64,000 bases of DNA from Corynebacterium sp. KPL1814 (GCF_000478175.1 NZ_KI515777.1:62001-126000); one strand, 5' to 3'. Counted from the first letter of the stretch, positions 26,810 through 37,523 are shown. The notes: generated from the letters alone by a model not told the origin. Translations and numbers: made by a program.

Positions 26810-28231
26810 CTAGTCTTCGGCGGGCACGCGTTTGAGCAGGGGCGCTAGCACGAGCACGAAAAGCGAGAGCACGCCGGCGAAAAGGAAGGCCCAGTGCGCG
26901 CCTTGGGCGGTGGCGGCGGCCTCGCTCATCCCCTCGGCTTGGCCGGATTTGGTGCCGCTGGTCAAAAAGGCCACGAGGAAGGCGGTACCCGCCGCGCCGG
27001 CGAGTTGCTGCAGCGTATTTAGAATGGCAGAGCCGTGGGAGTAGAGGTCATCGGGAAGCGAGGACAGCGAGACCGTCATCAGCGGGGTCATCATGAGCGC
27101 GATGCCCACGGCGAACAGGATATGCATGCCGATGACCATCCACACCTCGCTGTTTTCTGTCAGCAGGGTCATCAGCCAGATGCCGGTAGAAAACATGACT
27201 GCGCCGGGAATCAACAGCGGCCGAGGTCCAAGGGCGTCATAAATCCGTCCCACAATCGGGGAAATCCCGCCCTGCAAAAGGCCGCCGGGCATCACCACGA
27301 GGCCGGTGACCAGCGAGGATACCGCTAGCGAGGTCTGTAGATAAATGGGCAGGATATTCACCGTGCCCAGCAGCAGGGCGAACATGAGCAGCATGGCGAT
27401 GACCGCGAGGGTGAAATTGCGGACTTTAAACGGGCGCAGGTCCAAAAGCGCGCGGTTTACCTTAGCCAGCCGGAGTTGGCGCACGGTAAAGGTAATGAGG
27501 GTGAGGACGCCGAGGAGGAGCACGAGGGCATCGGCAAGCGAGCCGCCCTCCACCATCTTCTCGATGGACGATAGGCCATAAATGAGCCCGCCGAAGGCCA
27601 GGGCGGATAAGAATACCGACGGGATATCGAGCGGGGTATCCCTGCGCTCGCCCACGTTGACCAGGCGGAAGTAGCCGGCGATGCAAATGGCGGCGATGAG
27701 CGGGACCATGGTCCAGAAGATGACGTGCCAGGTCGCCATGCTCAAAATGAACCCGCCGACGGTGGGGCCCAGGGCCGGCGCCACGGAGATGACCACGGTG
27801 ATAATGCCCATGACGGTGCCGCGGCGTTGCGGTGGAACGAGCGTCATGGCCACGGTCATAAGGGTAGGAATCATCAGCGCGGTACCGGCGGCCTGCAGCA
27901 CGCGGCCGGCAAGCAGCAACCCAAAGGCCGGGGCGAGGGCCGCCAGCACCGTGCCCGTGAGGAAAACGCCGGTGGAGGCGCCAAAAATCTGCCGGGTGGT
28001 GAATTTATCCATCAGGAAACCGGTGGTGGGAATGACCACACCCATGGTGAGCAAGAAGCCGGTCAGCAGCCACTGCGCGGAGGTCGCCGGGATGGAGAAA
28101 TCCGCCATGATGGTGGGCAGCGCCACCGAAAGGGCGGTTTCATTCAAAATCATCACCATCGCGGAGAGCACCAAGATGGTGAGGTTGACTATGACCTCTG
28201 CGGAGATTTTCGGAGCGGGATTCTGAGACAC
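26810..28231 (-). CDS. MFS multidrug exporter, DHA2/EmrB-like
   Basis: 473 residues from GTG 28231, preferred over the adjacent TTG 28234 because a -10 hexamer (TATCCT) stands 6 nt upstream. There are about 14 hydrophobic segments, with 'NETALSVALPTIMADF' in TM1 and 'GRVLQAAGTALMIPTLM' in TM4, typical of DHA2 drug:H+ antiporters. It is divergent from guaB1. A palindrome overlaps its start codon, so a TetR/MarR-type repressor encoded elsewhere may control it. Confidence 0.88.
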   Translation of the reverse strand: MSQNPAPKISAEVIVNLTILVLSAMVMILNETALSVALPTIMADFSIPATSAQWLLTGFLLTMGVVIPTTGFLMDKFTTRQIFGASTGVFLTGTVLAALAPAFGLLLAGRVLQAAGTALMIPTLMTVAMTLVPPQRRGTVMGIITVVISVAPALGPTVGGFILSMATWHVIFWTMVPLIAAICIAGYFRLVNVGERRDTPLDIPSVFLSALAFGGLIYGLSSIEKMVEGGSLADALVLLLGVLTLITFTVRQLRLAKVNRALLDLRPFKVRNFTLAVIAMLLMFALLLGTVNILPIYLQTSLAVSSLVTGLVVMPGGLLQGGISPIVGRIYDALGPRPLLIPGAVMFSTGIWLMTLLTENSEVWMVIGMHILFAVGIALMMTPLMTVSLSSLPDDLYSHGSAILNTLQQLAGAAGTAFLVAFLTSGTKSGQAEGMSEAAATAQGAHWAFLFAGVLSLFVLVLAPLLKRVPAED

Positions 28232-28252
28232 CAAATCAGGATACTGACTTGG
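28231..28252. promoter_or_regulatory. Palindromic operator candidate over the MFS start
   Basis: CCAAATCAG and CTGACTTGG flank GATA, an inverted repeat with one mismatch per arm of 9 bp. It covers the -10 hexamer (28238-28243, TATCCT on the minus strand) and the start codon, the position expected of a repressor site. Confidence 0.45.
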
Positions 28253-28275
28253 CTAAACCTGCAAAACTTGGGGCG

Positions 28276-29765
<1,490 letters not shown>

Positions 29766-29783
29766 GGCGCTTTGGGCGCGTGC

Positions 29784-29789
29784 TACTTT
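29784..29789 (+). promoter_or_regulatory. -10 hexamer, leaderless crtB
   Basis: TACTTT lies 7 nt before the ATG at 29797, which supports this start over the longer frame opening at 29731. Confidence 0.45.
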
Positions 29790-29796
29790 TGCAAGT

Positions 29797-30657
29797 ATGT
29801 TGACTCGCTATGACCAGGCGGCCTCGCGCGCGGCCGCGCGGGTTATGGGGCAGTATTCCACCAGTTTTTCCCTGGCCACGCGCCTGTTGCGCGGGCGGGT
29901 GCGCGAAGACATCCGCCACCTTTATGCCGTGGTGCGCATCGCGGACGAGCTTGTCGATGGCACCGCACATCAAGCCCGCATCGATGCCGCCGCCGCGCTC
30001 GATGCCTACGAGGCCGCTATCTTGGCGGCGCCGGAGAAAAGGCTGCACACCGATCCCGTCGTGCACTCTTATGCCATTACCGCCAGGCGCTGCGGCTTCC
30101 AGCGCGATCATCTCGTGGCTTTTTTCGATTCCATGCGCGCAGATCTCACCCATCGGGAGTATTCCGCTTCCGAGCTCGCCGAGTATATCTACGGCTCCGC
30201 CGAGGTCATCGGCTTATTGTGTGTGCAGGTCTTCTTGGCGGAAGAGACCGTCTCCGCCGCCGATCGCGCCACGATGGACCGCGGTGCGCGCTACTTGGGT
30301 TCCGCGTTTCAAAAGATTAACTTCCTGCGGGATCTGGGCGAGGACTCCTCGGTCCTGGGCCGGGCCTATTTCCCGCAGGCCGCTGGTGGCGAGCTTTCCG
30401 AGGCCGCCAAGTCCGCCCTCATCGCCGAAATCCGCCGCGAGCTCGCCGCCGCCGAAAAAGCCATACACCTCTTGCCGTTATCCGCCCGCGTTGGCGTGCG
30501 CGCGGCCGCCGATATCTTTGCCGAGCTCACCAACCAGCTCGCCGCTACCCCCGCCGCGGAGTTAAAAACCACCCGCATATCCGTGCCGAATCGCACCAAG
30601 GCATGGCTGGCCGCCCGCGCGGTGCGTGCGGTGCGTGCGGTGCGCGCGGTGCGATAG
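29797..30657 (+). CDS. crtB: Phytoene synthase CrtB
   Basis: 286 residues of the squalene/phytoene synthase family. The two aspartate-rich motifs are 'DELVD' (about residues 49-53) and 'DLGED' (about 180-184), and 'YSTSFSLATRLL' is the N-terminal substrate motif. It condenses two geranylgeranyl diphosphates to phytoene, the first carotenoid step. It lies directly ahead of crtI. The C-terminus ends in a run of Ala-Val-Arg units encoded by four 9-bp repeats. No GGPP synthase is nearby, so GGPP must come from elsewhere on the chromosome. Confidence 0.9.
   Translation: MLTRYDQAASRAAARVMGQYSTSFSLATRLLRGRVREDIRHLYAVVRIADELVDGTAHQARIDAAAALDAYEAAILAAPEKRLHTDPVVHSYAITARRCGFQRDHLVAFFDSMRADLTHREYSASELAEYIYGSAEVIGLLCVQVFLAEETVSAADRATMDRGARYLGSAFQKINFLRDLGEDSSVLGRAYFPQAAGGELSEAAKSALIAEIRRELAAAEKAIHLLPLSARVGVRAAADIFAELTNQLAATPAAELKTTRISVPNRTKAWLAARAVRAVRAVRAVR
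30619..30654 (+). repeat. Four tandem 9-bp repeats at the end of crtB
   Basis: The unit GCGGTGCG(T/C/A) occurs four times in frame, ending at the stop codon. It encodes Ala-Val-Arg repeats. Such arrays change copy number by slippage without shifting the frame. Confidence 0.85.
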
Positions 30658-30712
30658 CGCACCGCGCGTAGGTAAAGGACCCCGCCGAAGACTGAATACT
30701 AAGGAGAACATC

Positions 30713-32287
30713 ATGCACGCTGTCGTCATCGGGGCCGGCATCGCCGGCCTTGCCACCGCTGCCCTCCTGGGAAAAGAGGGCTACGAGGTTACCGTCGTAG
30801 ATTCCCTAGACGAGGTAGGCGGACGCGCGGGCAGCTATACGGAGGCGGGGTTCCGCTGGGATACCGGACCGTCCTGGTACCTCATGCCGGATGCCTTCGA
30901 CCACTTCTTTTCCCTCTGCGGTACCTCGACAGAAAAGGAACTGGATCTGGTGGGACTCTCGCCGGATTACCGCGTCTATACCGGCGGCCCCGGCGAGTCC
31001 GCTCCTGGCACCGCCGCGCGCCCCACCCCCGTGGATGTACATTCCGGGACCGATAACGTTGCCCACCTCTTCGAATCGATTGAACCAGGTGCCGGCAGCC
31101 AGGTGCGCACTTATTTAGCAGATGCCAGCGACGCCTACCACGTAGCGCTCGATCACTTTTTGTACACCACATTTTCGGCGCCGTTGAACCTGGTGCATGC
31201 AGATATTCGGCATCGGCTAGCGCGGATTGCAGCGCTGCTGACTACCAGCTTGCAAAAACACGTCAACGGGCAATTTTCGGATACGCGCCTGCGCCAGATT
31301 CTGAGCTACCCAGCAGTTTTTCTCTCTTCCGAGCCCGCCGCGGCCCCAGCACTGTATTCCCTTTTAAGCCATACCGACCTGGTGGAAGGCGTGCGCTACC
31401 CCCTCGGCGGATTCCACGCAGTGGTGCAGGCCATTTACCGCCAAGCAGAAAAATTCGGCGCCACATTCCGCTTGGGCGAAGAGGTCACCGCCATCACCAC
31501 CGCCAGCGGGTCTTCCACACGTGCCACCGGCGTCCGCACGACAACCGGGCATATCGATGCCGATATTGTGGTCTCCGCCGCGGATTTGCACCATACCGAA
31601 AATCAGCTGCTTCCCCGGAAACTGCGCACCTATCCGGAGCGCTACTGGGCCCGCCGCAATCCGGGGCTGGGCACCGTGGTGGTACTTGCCGGTGTGCAGG
31701 GCAAGCTCCCGCAGCTAGCTCACCACACCTTTTTGTTCAGCCAGGACTGGGACCCCGATTTCCGCGCGGTCTTTTCCGCACCAGAAGCGGAACGTCCCCT
31801 CGGCGCGTCTGAGTCCATCTACATTTCGAAGGTTTCGGCCACCGACGCGGATGTCGCACCAGAAGACCACGAAAACCTGTTCTTCCTCATCCCAGTACCC
31901 GCTGCAGAAGCCTACGGGCACGGCGATGCCTACCATCCCGAGGCTTCCCCGCGCGTTGCTGCTATTGCCGATGCCGCCCTCGACCAACTTTCCCGCACCG
32001 CCGATATTCCTGACCTCCGCGAGCGAATCACCATCACGCGCAGCCTTGGACCAGCCGATTTTGCCGAGCGCTATCACTCCTGGTCAGGTGGAGCTTTGGG
32101 GCCAGCACATACGCTATTTCAATCTGCGTTCTTCCGTGGGCGCAATGCCTCGCGCAAGGTGTCCGGCCTCTACTACGCTGGTGCGACCACCGTGCCGGGC
32201 GTCGGCGTGCCGATGTGCCTGATTTCTGCAGAAAACATCATCAAGCGCCTGCGCGGCGATACCTCCGCTGGGCCCCTGGCAGGCTAA
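30713..32287 (+). CDS. crtI: Phytoene desaturase CrtI
   Basis: 524 residues. The N-terminal dinucleotide fold 'VVIGAGIAGLATAALLGKEG' binds FAD, 'GGRAGSY' and the C-terminal 'GATTVPGVGVPMCLIS' are signatures of the CrtI family. It inserts double bonds into phytoene to give lycopene or neurosporene. AAGGAG upstream sets the ATG at 30713. With crtB it forms a two-gene unit like the small second carotenoid locus (crtB2-crtI2) of C. glutamicum. No cyclase or elongase is present here. Confidence 0.92.
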   Translation: MHAVVIGAGIAGLATAALLGKEGYEVTVVDSLDEVGGRAGSYTEAGFRWDTGPSWYLMPDAFDHFFSLCGTSTEKELDLVGLSPDYRVYTGGPGESAPGTAARPTPVDVHSGTDNVAHLFESIEPGAGSQVRTYLADASDAYHVALDHFLYTTFSAPLNLVHADIRHRLARIAALLTTSLQKHVNGQFSDTRLRQILSYPAVFLSSEPAAAPALYSLLSHTDLVEGVRYPLGGFHAVVQAIYRQAEKFGATFRLGEEVTAITTASGSSTRATGVRTTTGHIDADIVVSAADLHHTENQLLPRKLRTYPERYWARRNPGLGTVVVLAGVQGKLPQLAHHTFLFSQDWDPDFRAVFSAPEAERPLGASESIYISKVSATDADVAPEDHENLFFLIPVPAAEAYGHGDAYHPEASPRVAAIADAALDQLSRTADIPDLRERITITRSLGPADFAERYHSWSGGALGPAHTLFQSAFFRGRNASRKVSGLYYAGATTVPGVGVPMCLISAENIIKRLRGDTSAGPLAG

Positions 32288-32293
32288 TCGAGG

Positions 32294-33217
32294 TTACGCA
32301 TCGAGCAGCACGACGCGGCTAATTCCGCTCCGGTCCTGACAATTGGGCAATCTGTTGCTTGGCTCAGTGTCATCGAGGAACTTCGGTGCTGCAAAGCTGC
32401 ATTCCCACTCGCCGATATTCAGGATGCCACGCGTATTGACCTCTTCAGGCTTGAAGTCATAGTGCACATAGTAATCCACCACTTCCATTGCCTTGGGGCA
32501 GTTGGTTCCATCTACCTGCGCATAAACATTCTTAAGGCCCCACCGAGTGTCCATCTGTCCACAGATGGTGCCTTGCTCCGCATAGCCATTGGAATCCGGC
32601 TCTAATGGGTAGGTATCGGCGGAGAACTGACCGTTGTCTTTGAGAGTGAAGTGATGGCCGTTGGCGGTGACTGTAAATTCATCCTCGCGTGGGGCCGAAA
32701 AGGTTATGCCATTAATCTCTACCTCTTCGCCGGCCTTGAGTGGTTGTGCTGGAACAAGATCGCCCGGCTCGACTACAGCCGAAGGGAAGAATCCTGCGCC
32801 CTTCTTGTAGCTGACCATATTGGCATCCCATTGCGGAATTTCCGGATCTGGCAAAATCGGTGGATTGGAAAAGTTCACGGAGCACCACGGCCCTTCAGAT
32901 TGCTCATTTAAGGAGCACTGAACCTTTCCATCGGGGCTTTTCACTCCCCAGGAGTTCATCTGCTCGTAAGCGGGACCGGTCGCGAGGAAATCTTTAGCAT
33001 CGCGCTGTTTAAGACCGTGAGAATCTTTATCCTCCTCCGCCTGCTTAGTCGTTGTGGTTGTCTCTTCCGTTGACTCAGGAGCGGAGGTTTCTTCCGAGGA
33101 GGCTTGGGTCGTGGGCGAACTAAAAGCCTGGTTCTCAGCCTCATCATTGGGCGAAGAGCACGACGCGAGACCGGCTGCCAAAAGGCTTATGGAAAGGAGA
33201 GAAACGATTCTTTTCAT
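32294..33217 (-). CDS. Secreted lipoprotein, unknown function
   Basis: 307 residues from ATG 33217, which gives a classic signal peptide with lipobox 'GLASC'. A Ser/Thr/Glu linker (about 25-75) leads to a domain of about 230 residues with six cysteines ('VQCSLNE', 'GPWCSVNF', 'GTICGQMD', 'TNCPKAM', 'WECSFAAP', 'PNCQDRS'), possibly three disulfides. GC content is visibly lower than in its neighbours. It is convergent with crtI with a gap of only 6 bases. I do not recognise a family; similar lipoproteins of this pattern are common in corynebacteria. Confidence 0.75.
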   Translation of the reverse strand: MKRIVSLLSISLLAAGLASCSSPNDEAENQAFSSPTTQASSEETSAPESTEETTTTTKQAEEDKDSHGLKQRDAKDFLATGPAYEQMNSWGVKSPDGKVQCSLNEQSEGPWCSVNFSNPPILPDPEIPQWDANMVSYKKGAGFFPSAVVEPGDLVPAQPLKAGEEVEINGITFSAPREDEFTVTANGHHFTLKDNGQFSADTYPLEPDSNGYAEQGTICGQMDTRWGLKNVYAQVDGTNCPKAMEVVDYYVHYDFKPEEVNTRGILNIGEWECSFAAPKFLDDTEPSNRLPNCQDRSGISRVVLLDA

Positions 33218-33282
33218 ATATTCAGTTTCGCATAGTATGTGCACCGCTTCAGGGGTTAGCGAGCACTTCTCGCGATTGTGAA

Positions 33283-33317
33283 AACAAAATCCGCCACCCC
33301 CGTGAAGTCGGCGGATT
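33283..33317 (-). terminator. Rho-independent terminator facing left
   Basis: On the minus strand AATCCGCC pairs with GGCGGATT, followed by TTGTTTTC. It lies between lysS and the lipoprotein gene, both leftward, and may be the original lysS terminator (see the repeat element). Confidence 0.75.
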
Positions 33318-33341
33318 CGGTGATTGCAGCAGCGTTGCGGG

Positions 33342-33507
33342 CTACTTCTGTTCCTCCAGAAAAGTGCAACCTCCGATGCACAACGTCTGATGCAATAGGT
33401 CCTCGGTGATAACTGAGCAAACTCAGCCCTGAGATGTAGCATTTTTCGCTCAGATATCACCGAGGAGGTTGCACTTTTGTGAAACCGATAGAACTAGGCA
33501 GAAGTAG
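33342..33507. repeat. 166-bp nested inverted-repeat element (MITE or IS remnant)
   Basis: Three sets of inverted arms are nested: CTACTTCTG / CAGAAGTAG at the ends (33342-33350, 33499-33507), AAAAGTGCAACCTCC / GGAGGTTGCACTTTT (33360-33374, 33464-33478), and TCGGTGATAACTGAGC / GCTCAGATATCACCGA with one mismatch (33403-33418, 33448-33463). The left arm holds a 28-bp insertion not present on the right. No reading frame of note lies inside. The sequence is AT-richer than its surroundings. Confidence 0.7.
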
Positions 33508-33553
33508 GCGTGCGACTCGGCCTGCGAGCCACACGCGGCGGGTGCAATGGGGC

Positions 33554-33590
33554 AAACAAAAAGGCTGCAGCCAAAGGAAGGCTGCAGCCG
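33554..33590 (-). terminator. Rho-independent terminator of lysS
   Basis: On the minus strand two copies of GGCTGCAGCC, separated by 7 bases, form a perfect stem followed by TTTTTGTTTG, about 60 bp after the lysS stop. Confidence 0.88.
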
Positions 33591-33651
33591 GTGTCGGGGC
33601 GCTAACGGGTGCCTGCGTGGGTGGGCACCGAGTAGGGGCGCCGGGTATGGG

Positions 33652-35229
33652 CTACTTCTGTTCTGGCTTTACCAGCGGGAAGAGCACGGTCTCGCGGATG
33701 CCGAGGCCGGTCAGGGCCATGAGCAGGCGGTCCATGCCCATGCCGGTACCGGCCGTCGGCGGCATGCCCTGCTCCATCGCGGCCAGGAAGTCCTCGTCCA
33801 AGACCATGGCTTCCTCATCGCCGCCGGCGGCAAGGCGGGCCTGGTCCTCGAAGCGCTCGCGCTGGACGACGGGATCGACAAGCTCCGAGTAGCCGGTGGC
33901 CAGCTCGAAGCCGCGCACGTACAGGTCCCACTTTTCGGTCACGCCGGGCTCGGAACGGTGTTGGCGGGTTAGCGGGGAAGTCTCGACCGGGAAGTTCTTC
34001 ACAAAGATGGGGCCTTCAAGTTGGTCCTCGCACAGGACCTCCCAGATTTCCTCCACCAGTTTGCCGTGGCCCCAGCCTTCGCCCTGCGGCACGTCGAGGC
34101 CGATGACCTTGGCAATGCCCTTCAGAGTCTCCACGTCGGTTTCGATGGTGACCTCCGGCTGGCCGGGGAACTTGCGCTGCAAGGCCTCGTTCAGGGAAGG
34201 ATACATCTCGATTTCGGGCCATTGATCGCCGCCGAAGTCGAAATCGGTGCCATCGGCAAGCGTGACGGTGGTGGAACCAAAGACCTCGCGGGCCACGGAC
34301 TGGATGGACTCGCGGGTCATGCGAGCGCAATCGTTGTAATCGCCCCAAGCAGCGTAGGTCTCCAGCATGGCGAACTCCGGCGAGTGGGAGCGGTCTACGC
34401 CCTCATTGCGGAAGTTGCGGTTGATTTCAAAGACGCGGTCGATGCCGCCGACGACGGCGCGCTTCAAGTACAGCTCTGGGGCAATGCGCAGGTAGAGGTC
34501 AATATCGAGCGCATTGGAGTGGGTGATAAACGGGCGAGCGGCCGCACCACCGTGCAGGGTCTGCAGCATCGGGGTTTCGATCTCTACAAAGTCCTGGCTT
34601 TCCAGGTAATTGCGCAGCGCGCGCATGACCTTTACGCGCACCATGGCGTTCTTGCGGGCCTCTTCGCGGATAATGAGGTCGTTATAGCGCTGGCGCACGC
34701 GGGTATCTTCAGCCATATCCGCGAAGGACACCGGCAGCGGGCGCAGGGACTTGGCCGCCATGGTCCATTCCTCAGCCATGATGGATAGCTCGCCGCGGCG
34801 GGAAGCAACCACGTGACCGCTAACGGAGATGAAGTCGCCCAAGTCCACATCGGACTTCCAGGCATCGAGGCGCTCCTTGCCCACCTTGGCCTGCGAAAGC
34901 ATGGCCTGCATCTGGGTGCCATCGCCGTCCTGCAAGGTGGCAAAGCACAGCTTGCCGGTATTGCGCATGAAGATAAGGCGGCCGGCAATGGCGTGGGTGA
35001 CCTCGGTTTCCTCACCAGCGGCTAGGTAGGTCACGCCCTCTTCATTGCCCGGCTCTTCGCCCTCGGCCACTACGCGGAAATCATGGCGCAGATCCTTTAG
35101 CGCGATGGTGCGCTCAACGGATACCGGGTAGGCCTCCACGCCGGATTCGAGCAGGCGGTCGCGCTTTTCGCGGCGGATGCGCAGCTGCTCAGGGACATCG
35201 TTTACTTCATTATTCTTCTGCTCGCTCAC
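33652..35229 (-). CDS. lysS: Lysyl-tRNA synthetase (class II)
   Basis: 525 residues starting with GTG. An N-terminal OB-fold anticodon-binding domain ('[22 protein letters not shown]') is followed by the class II core with motif 2 ('[18 protein letters not shown]') and motif 3 ('[15 protein letters not shown]'). It charges tRNA-Lys. The protein is complete. A -10 hexamer TACCCT 8 nt before the start (35238-35243) suggests a leaderless message. Confidence 0.96.
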   Translation of the reverse strand: MSEQKNNEVNDVPEQLRIRREKRDRLLESGVEAYPVSVERTIALKDLRHDFRVVAEGEEPGNEEGVTYLAAGEETEVTHAIAGRLIFMRNTGKLCFATLQDGDGTQMQAMLSQAKVGKERLDAWKSDVDLGDFISVSGHVVASRRGELSIMAEEWTMAAKSLRPLPVSFADMAEDTRVRQRYNDLIIREEARKNAMVRVKVMRALRNYLESQDFVEIETPMLQTLHGGAAARPFITHSNALDIDLYLRIAPELYLKRAVVGGIDRVFEINRNFRNEGVDRSHSPEFAMLETYAAWGDYNDCARMTRESIQSVAREVFGSTTVTLADGTDFDFGGDQWPEIEMYPSLNEALQRKFPGQPEVTIETDVETLKGIAKVIGLDVPQGEGWGHGKLVEEIWEVLCEDQLEGPIFVKNFPVETSPLTRQHRSEPGVTEKWDLYVRGFELATGYSELVDPVVQRERFEDQARLAAGGDEEAMVLDEDFLAAMEQGMPPTAGTGMGMDRLLMALTGLGIRETVLFPLVKPEQK

Positions 35230-35237
35230 GTTAGCCT

Positions 35238-35243
35238 AGGGTA
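35238..35243 (-). promoter_or_regulatory. -10 hexamer, leaderless lysS
   Basis: TACCCT on the minus strand lies 8 nt before GTG 35229. A second hexamer (TAGGCT) is too close to the codon. Confidence 0.4.
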
Positions 35244-35310
35244 GTCGATCCCCACTGCAGCACGCGATTTAGCCCATAGCGCCCCCTACCCCGGGAAATA
35301 TTTACGCATA

Positions 35311-35328
35311 GTTCACTTCGCTGTCACC
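35311..35328 (+). promoter_or_regulatory. Possible phosphate-response direct repeat upstream of phoX
   Basis: TTCAC and GTCAC recur with an 11-bp period in this stretch, the spacing of OmpR/PhoB-type operators. A -10-like TATATAAAT lies at 35361-35369, about 33 bp downstream. Since the gene encodes a phosphatase, control by the phosphate two-component system is plausible, but the repeat is too short to be sure. Confidence 0.3.
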
Positions 35329-35420
35329 TCAAGGCCAACGCACTGTTGCTGAAGTCGCCTTATATAAATGGCTGACCCTATCTCTTATCAATATTTTCGA
35401 CCTTCTTTGGAGCATTAATA

Positions 35421-37523
35421 ATGGCGCTTAAAGGCCGCAATCTTCTCTCTAGTCTCTTCGCATCCTCTCGTTCCAGCTTGACCTGCACCTACAAGTGCGG
35501 CAATGCCTGCTTCGGTGAATGCGAGAACAAGTCTGATAACCCATACTTCGGTGACCAGTTCTCCCGCCGTACCGCTCTGCGCGCGGGCAGCTTGTCCGTA
35601 GTAACCGTCGGCGGCGGCGCCGCGCTGGCTGCCTGCTCCAACCCGGATGATGTCTCCACTGAAGCCTCTTCCTCCGAGGCCAAGGGTGGCAAGACTTCCG
35701 AGGCCAATGTAGAACTCACCTCCGCAGAGGGTATGAAGTTTGACCCGGTGGAGCCGAATGAAAAGGACGAAGTAGTCATCCCGGATGGCTATAAGCAGTC
35801 CGTTCTCATCGCCTGGGGAGACCCGCTGTTCAAGGATGCGCCAGAGTTCGATGATAAGAACCAGACGGCCGAGGCCGCCGAGAAGCAGTTCGGCTTCAAT
35901 AACGACTTCGCCGGGCTTATCGAGCACCCGGATGATGACAATCGCCTTATCTACGTCTGCTCCCACGAGTACACCACCGAGCCGCAGATGTTCCCCAACT
36001 ACGATGCGGATAACCCCACCGAAGAGCAGGCCAAGATTGGTTGGGCTGGCCACGGCCACTCCATCGTGGAGGTGTCCAAGGTGGGCAATACCGGTGAACT
36101 CAAGCGCGAGTTTGGTCCGCTTAATCGCCGCATCACCGCCACGACCGAGTTCACTCTGGTTGGCCCAGCAGCCGGCTCCGAGTTTGTGAAGACCTCCGCC
36201 GATAAGACCGGCGAGAAGGTCAAGGGCACCCTGAATAACTGCTCCGGCGGCATCACTCCGTGGAACACCATGCTCTCCGGCGAGGAGAACTTTGACCAGT
36301 ACTTCGCTCACGCCAACCTGGATGACAAGAAGGCACAGGAATCCCTTGAGCGCTTCGGTATGGAAGACGGTGAATCCGAGCGCAAGTGGGAGCGCTTTGA
36401 TAAGCGTTTCGACGTCTCCAAGGAGCCGAATGAGCCCAACCGCTTCGGCTGGATCGTAGAAATTAACCCACTGGACCCAGAGTCCACCCCGGTCAAGCAC
36501 ACCGCGCTGGGACGCTTCAAGCACGAGGCCGGCAATATTCACATCGCTTCCGATGGCACCGTCGTGTGCTACTCCGGCGATGACTCCCGCTTTGAGTACA
36601 TCTACAAGTTCATCTCCACCAAGAAGTACGAAGAAGGCAATATCGAGCACAACCTCAGCATCTTGGACCACGGCACCTTGTACGTGGCCAAGATGGAAGG
36701 CAACTCCCCAGAAGATGAGATCGACGGTTCCGGCGTACTGCCAGACGATGGCGCCTTCGACGGTGAGGGTAAGTGGATCAAGTTGCTGACCTCCGATACG
36801 GAGAACAACAAATTCGAGTCCCACGTCGATGGCATGTCCGCCGAAGAGGTTGCCGTCTACACCCGCGAGGCCGCCGATAAGATGGGCGCTACCAAGATGG
36901 ACCGCCCTGAGGATATGCAGGTCCACCCAGACTCTGAGAAGGTCTACGTGGCCTTGACCAATAACTCTTACCGCGGCGCTACCGGCGAAAACGCCAAGAA
37001 GAACAAGGAAGAGCCGATGGAGTGGGCTCCCGTCAAGGAAAATAAGAACGGTCTGGTCATGGAGATTGAAGATGACCATGCTGGCGAGAAGTTCACTTGG
37101 AACCTCTTCCTGGTCTGTGGCGATCCAAAGGAGGCCAATACCTACTTCGGTGGCTTTGACAAGGAGAAGGTATCCCCAATTTCCTGCCCGGATAACCTGG
37201 CCTTTGATAACCACGGCAATATGTGGATTTCCACCGACGGCAACGCGCTCGAGTCCAACGACGGCCTCTACGCCGTAACCACCGAGGGCGATACCCGCGG
37301 TGAACTCAAGTGCTTCCTGACCGTGCCGGCGGGCGCCGAGACCTGCGGCCCCATCGTCACCGATGAGCGCGTGATGGTCAACGTCCAGCACCCAGGCGAA
37401 ACCGATGACGCCACCTTTGAAAAGCAAACCTCCCACTGGCCAGAGGGCGGCAAGTCCACCCCACGCCCAGCAGTGGTTGTGGTGTGGAAGAAGGACGGAA
37501 ATATCGGCGTCGATAAGAATTAA
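35421..37523 (+). CDS. phoX: PhoX-family alkaline phosphatase, Tat-exported lipoprotein
   Basis: 700 residues of the PhoX/DUF839 family. The export signal is unusual: twin arginines at residues 49-50 ('SRRTALRAG'), a hydrophobic stretch and lipobox 'ALAAC' with Cys72, preceded by a cysteine-rich N-region with C22, C26, C30 and C34. PhoX enzymes release phosphate from organic esters outside the cell using calcium and iron cofactors. Motifs of the propeller, 'YVCSHEYTTEP', 'GHGHSIVEV', 'NCSGGITPWNTMLSGEEN' and 'DRPEDMQVHPDSEKVYVALTNN', are present. It should supply phosphate under starvation. Confidence 0.92.
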   Translation: MALKGRNLLSSLFASSRSSLTCTYKCGNACFGECENKSDNPYFGDQFSRRTALRAGSLSVVTVGGGAALAACSNPDDVSTEASSSEAKGGKTSEANVELTSAEGMKFDPVEPNEKDEVVIPDGYKQSVLIAWGDPLFKDAPEFDDKNQTAEAAEKQFGFNNDFAGLIEHPDDDNRLIYVCSHEYTTEPQMFPNYDADNPTEEQAKIGWAGHGHSIVEVSKVGNTGELKREFGPLNRRITATTEFTLVGPAAGSEFVKTSADKTGEKVKGTLNNCSGGITPWNTMLSGEENFDQYFAHANLDDKKAQESLERFGMEDGESERKWERFDKRFDVSKEPNEPNRFGWIVEINPLDPESTPVKHTALGRFKHEAGNIHIASDGTVVCYSGDDSRFEYIYKFISTKKYEEGNIEHNLSILDHGTLYVAKMEGNSPEDEIDGSGVLPDDGAFDGEGKWIKLLTSDTENNKFESHVDGMSAEEVAVYTREAADKMGATKMDRPEDMQVHPDSEKVYVALTNNSYRGATGENAKKNKEEPMEWAPVKENKNGLVMEIEDDHAGEKFTWNLFLVCGDPKEANTYFGGFDKEKVSPISCPDNLAFDNHGNMWISTDGNALESNDGLYAVTTEGDTRGELKCFLTVPAGAETCGPIVTDERVMVNVQHPGETDDATFEKQTSHWPEGGKSTPRPAVVVVWKKDGNIGVDKN

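Noticed and set aside
29797..32287. A complete carotenoid cluster
   Set aside because: Only crtB and crtI are present; crtE, elongase and cyclase genes are not in the window.
35415..37436. A 673-codon minus-strand frame opposite phoX
   Set aside because: PhoX has an export signal, family motifs, a ribosome site and a terminator. The antisense frame has none.
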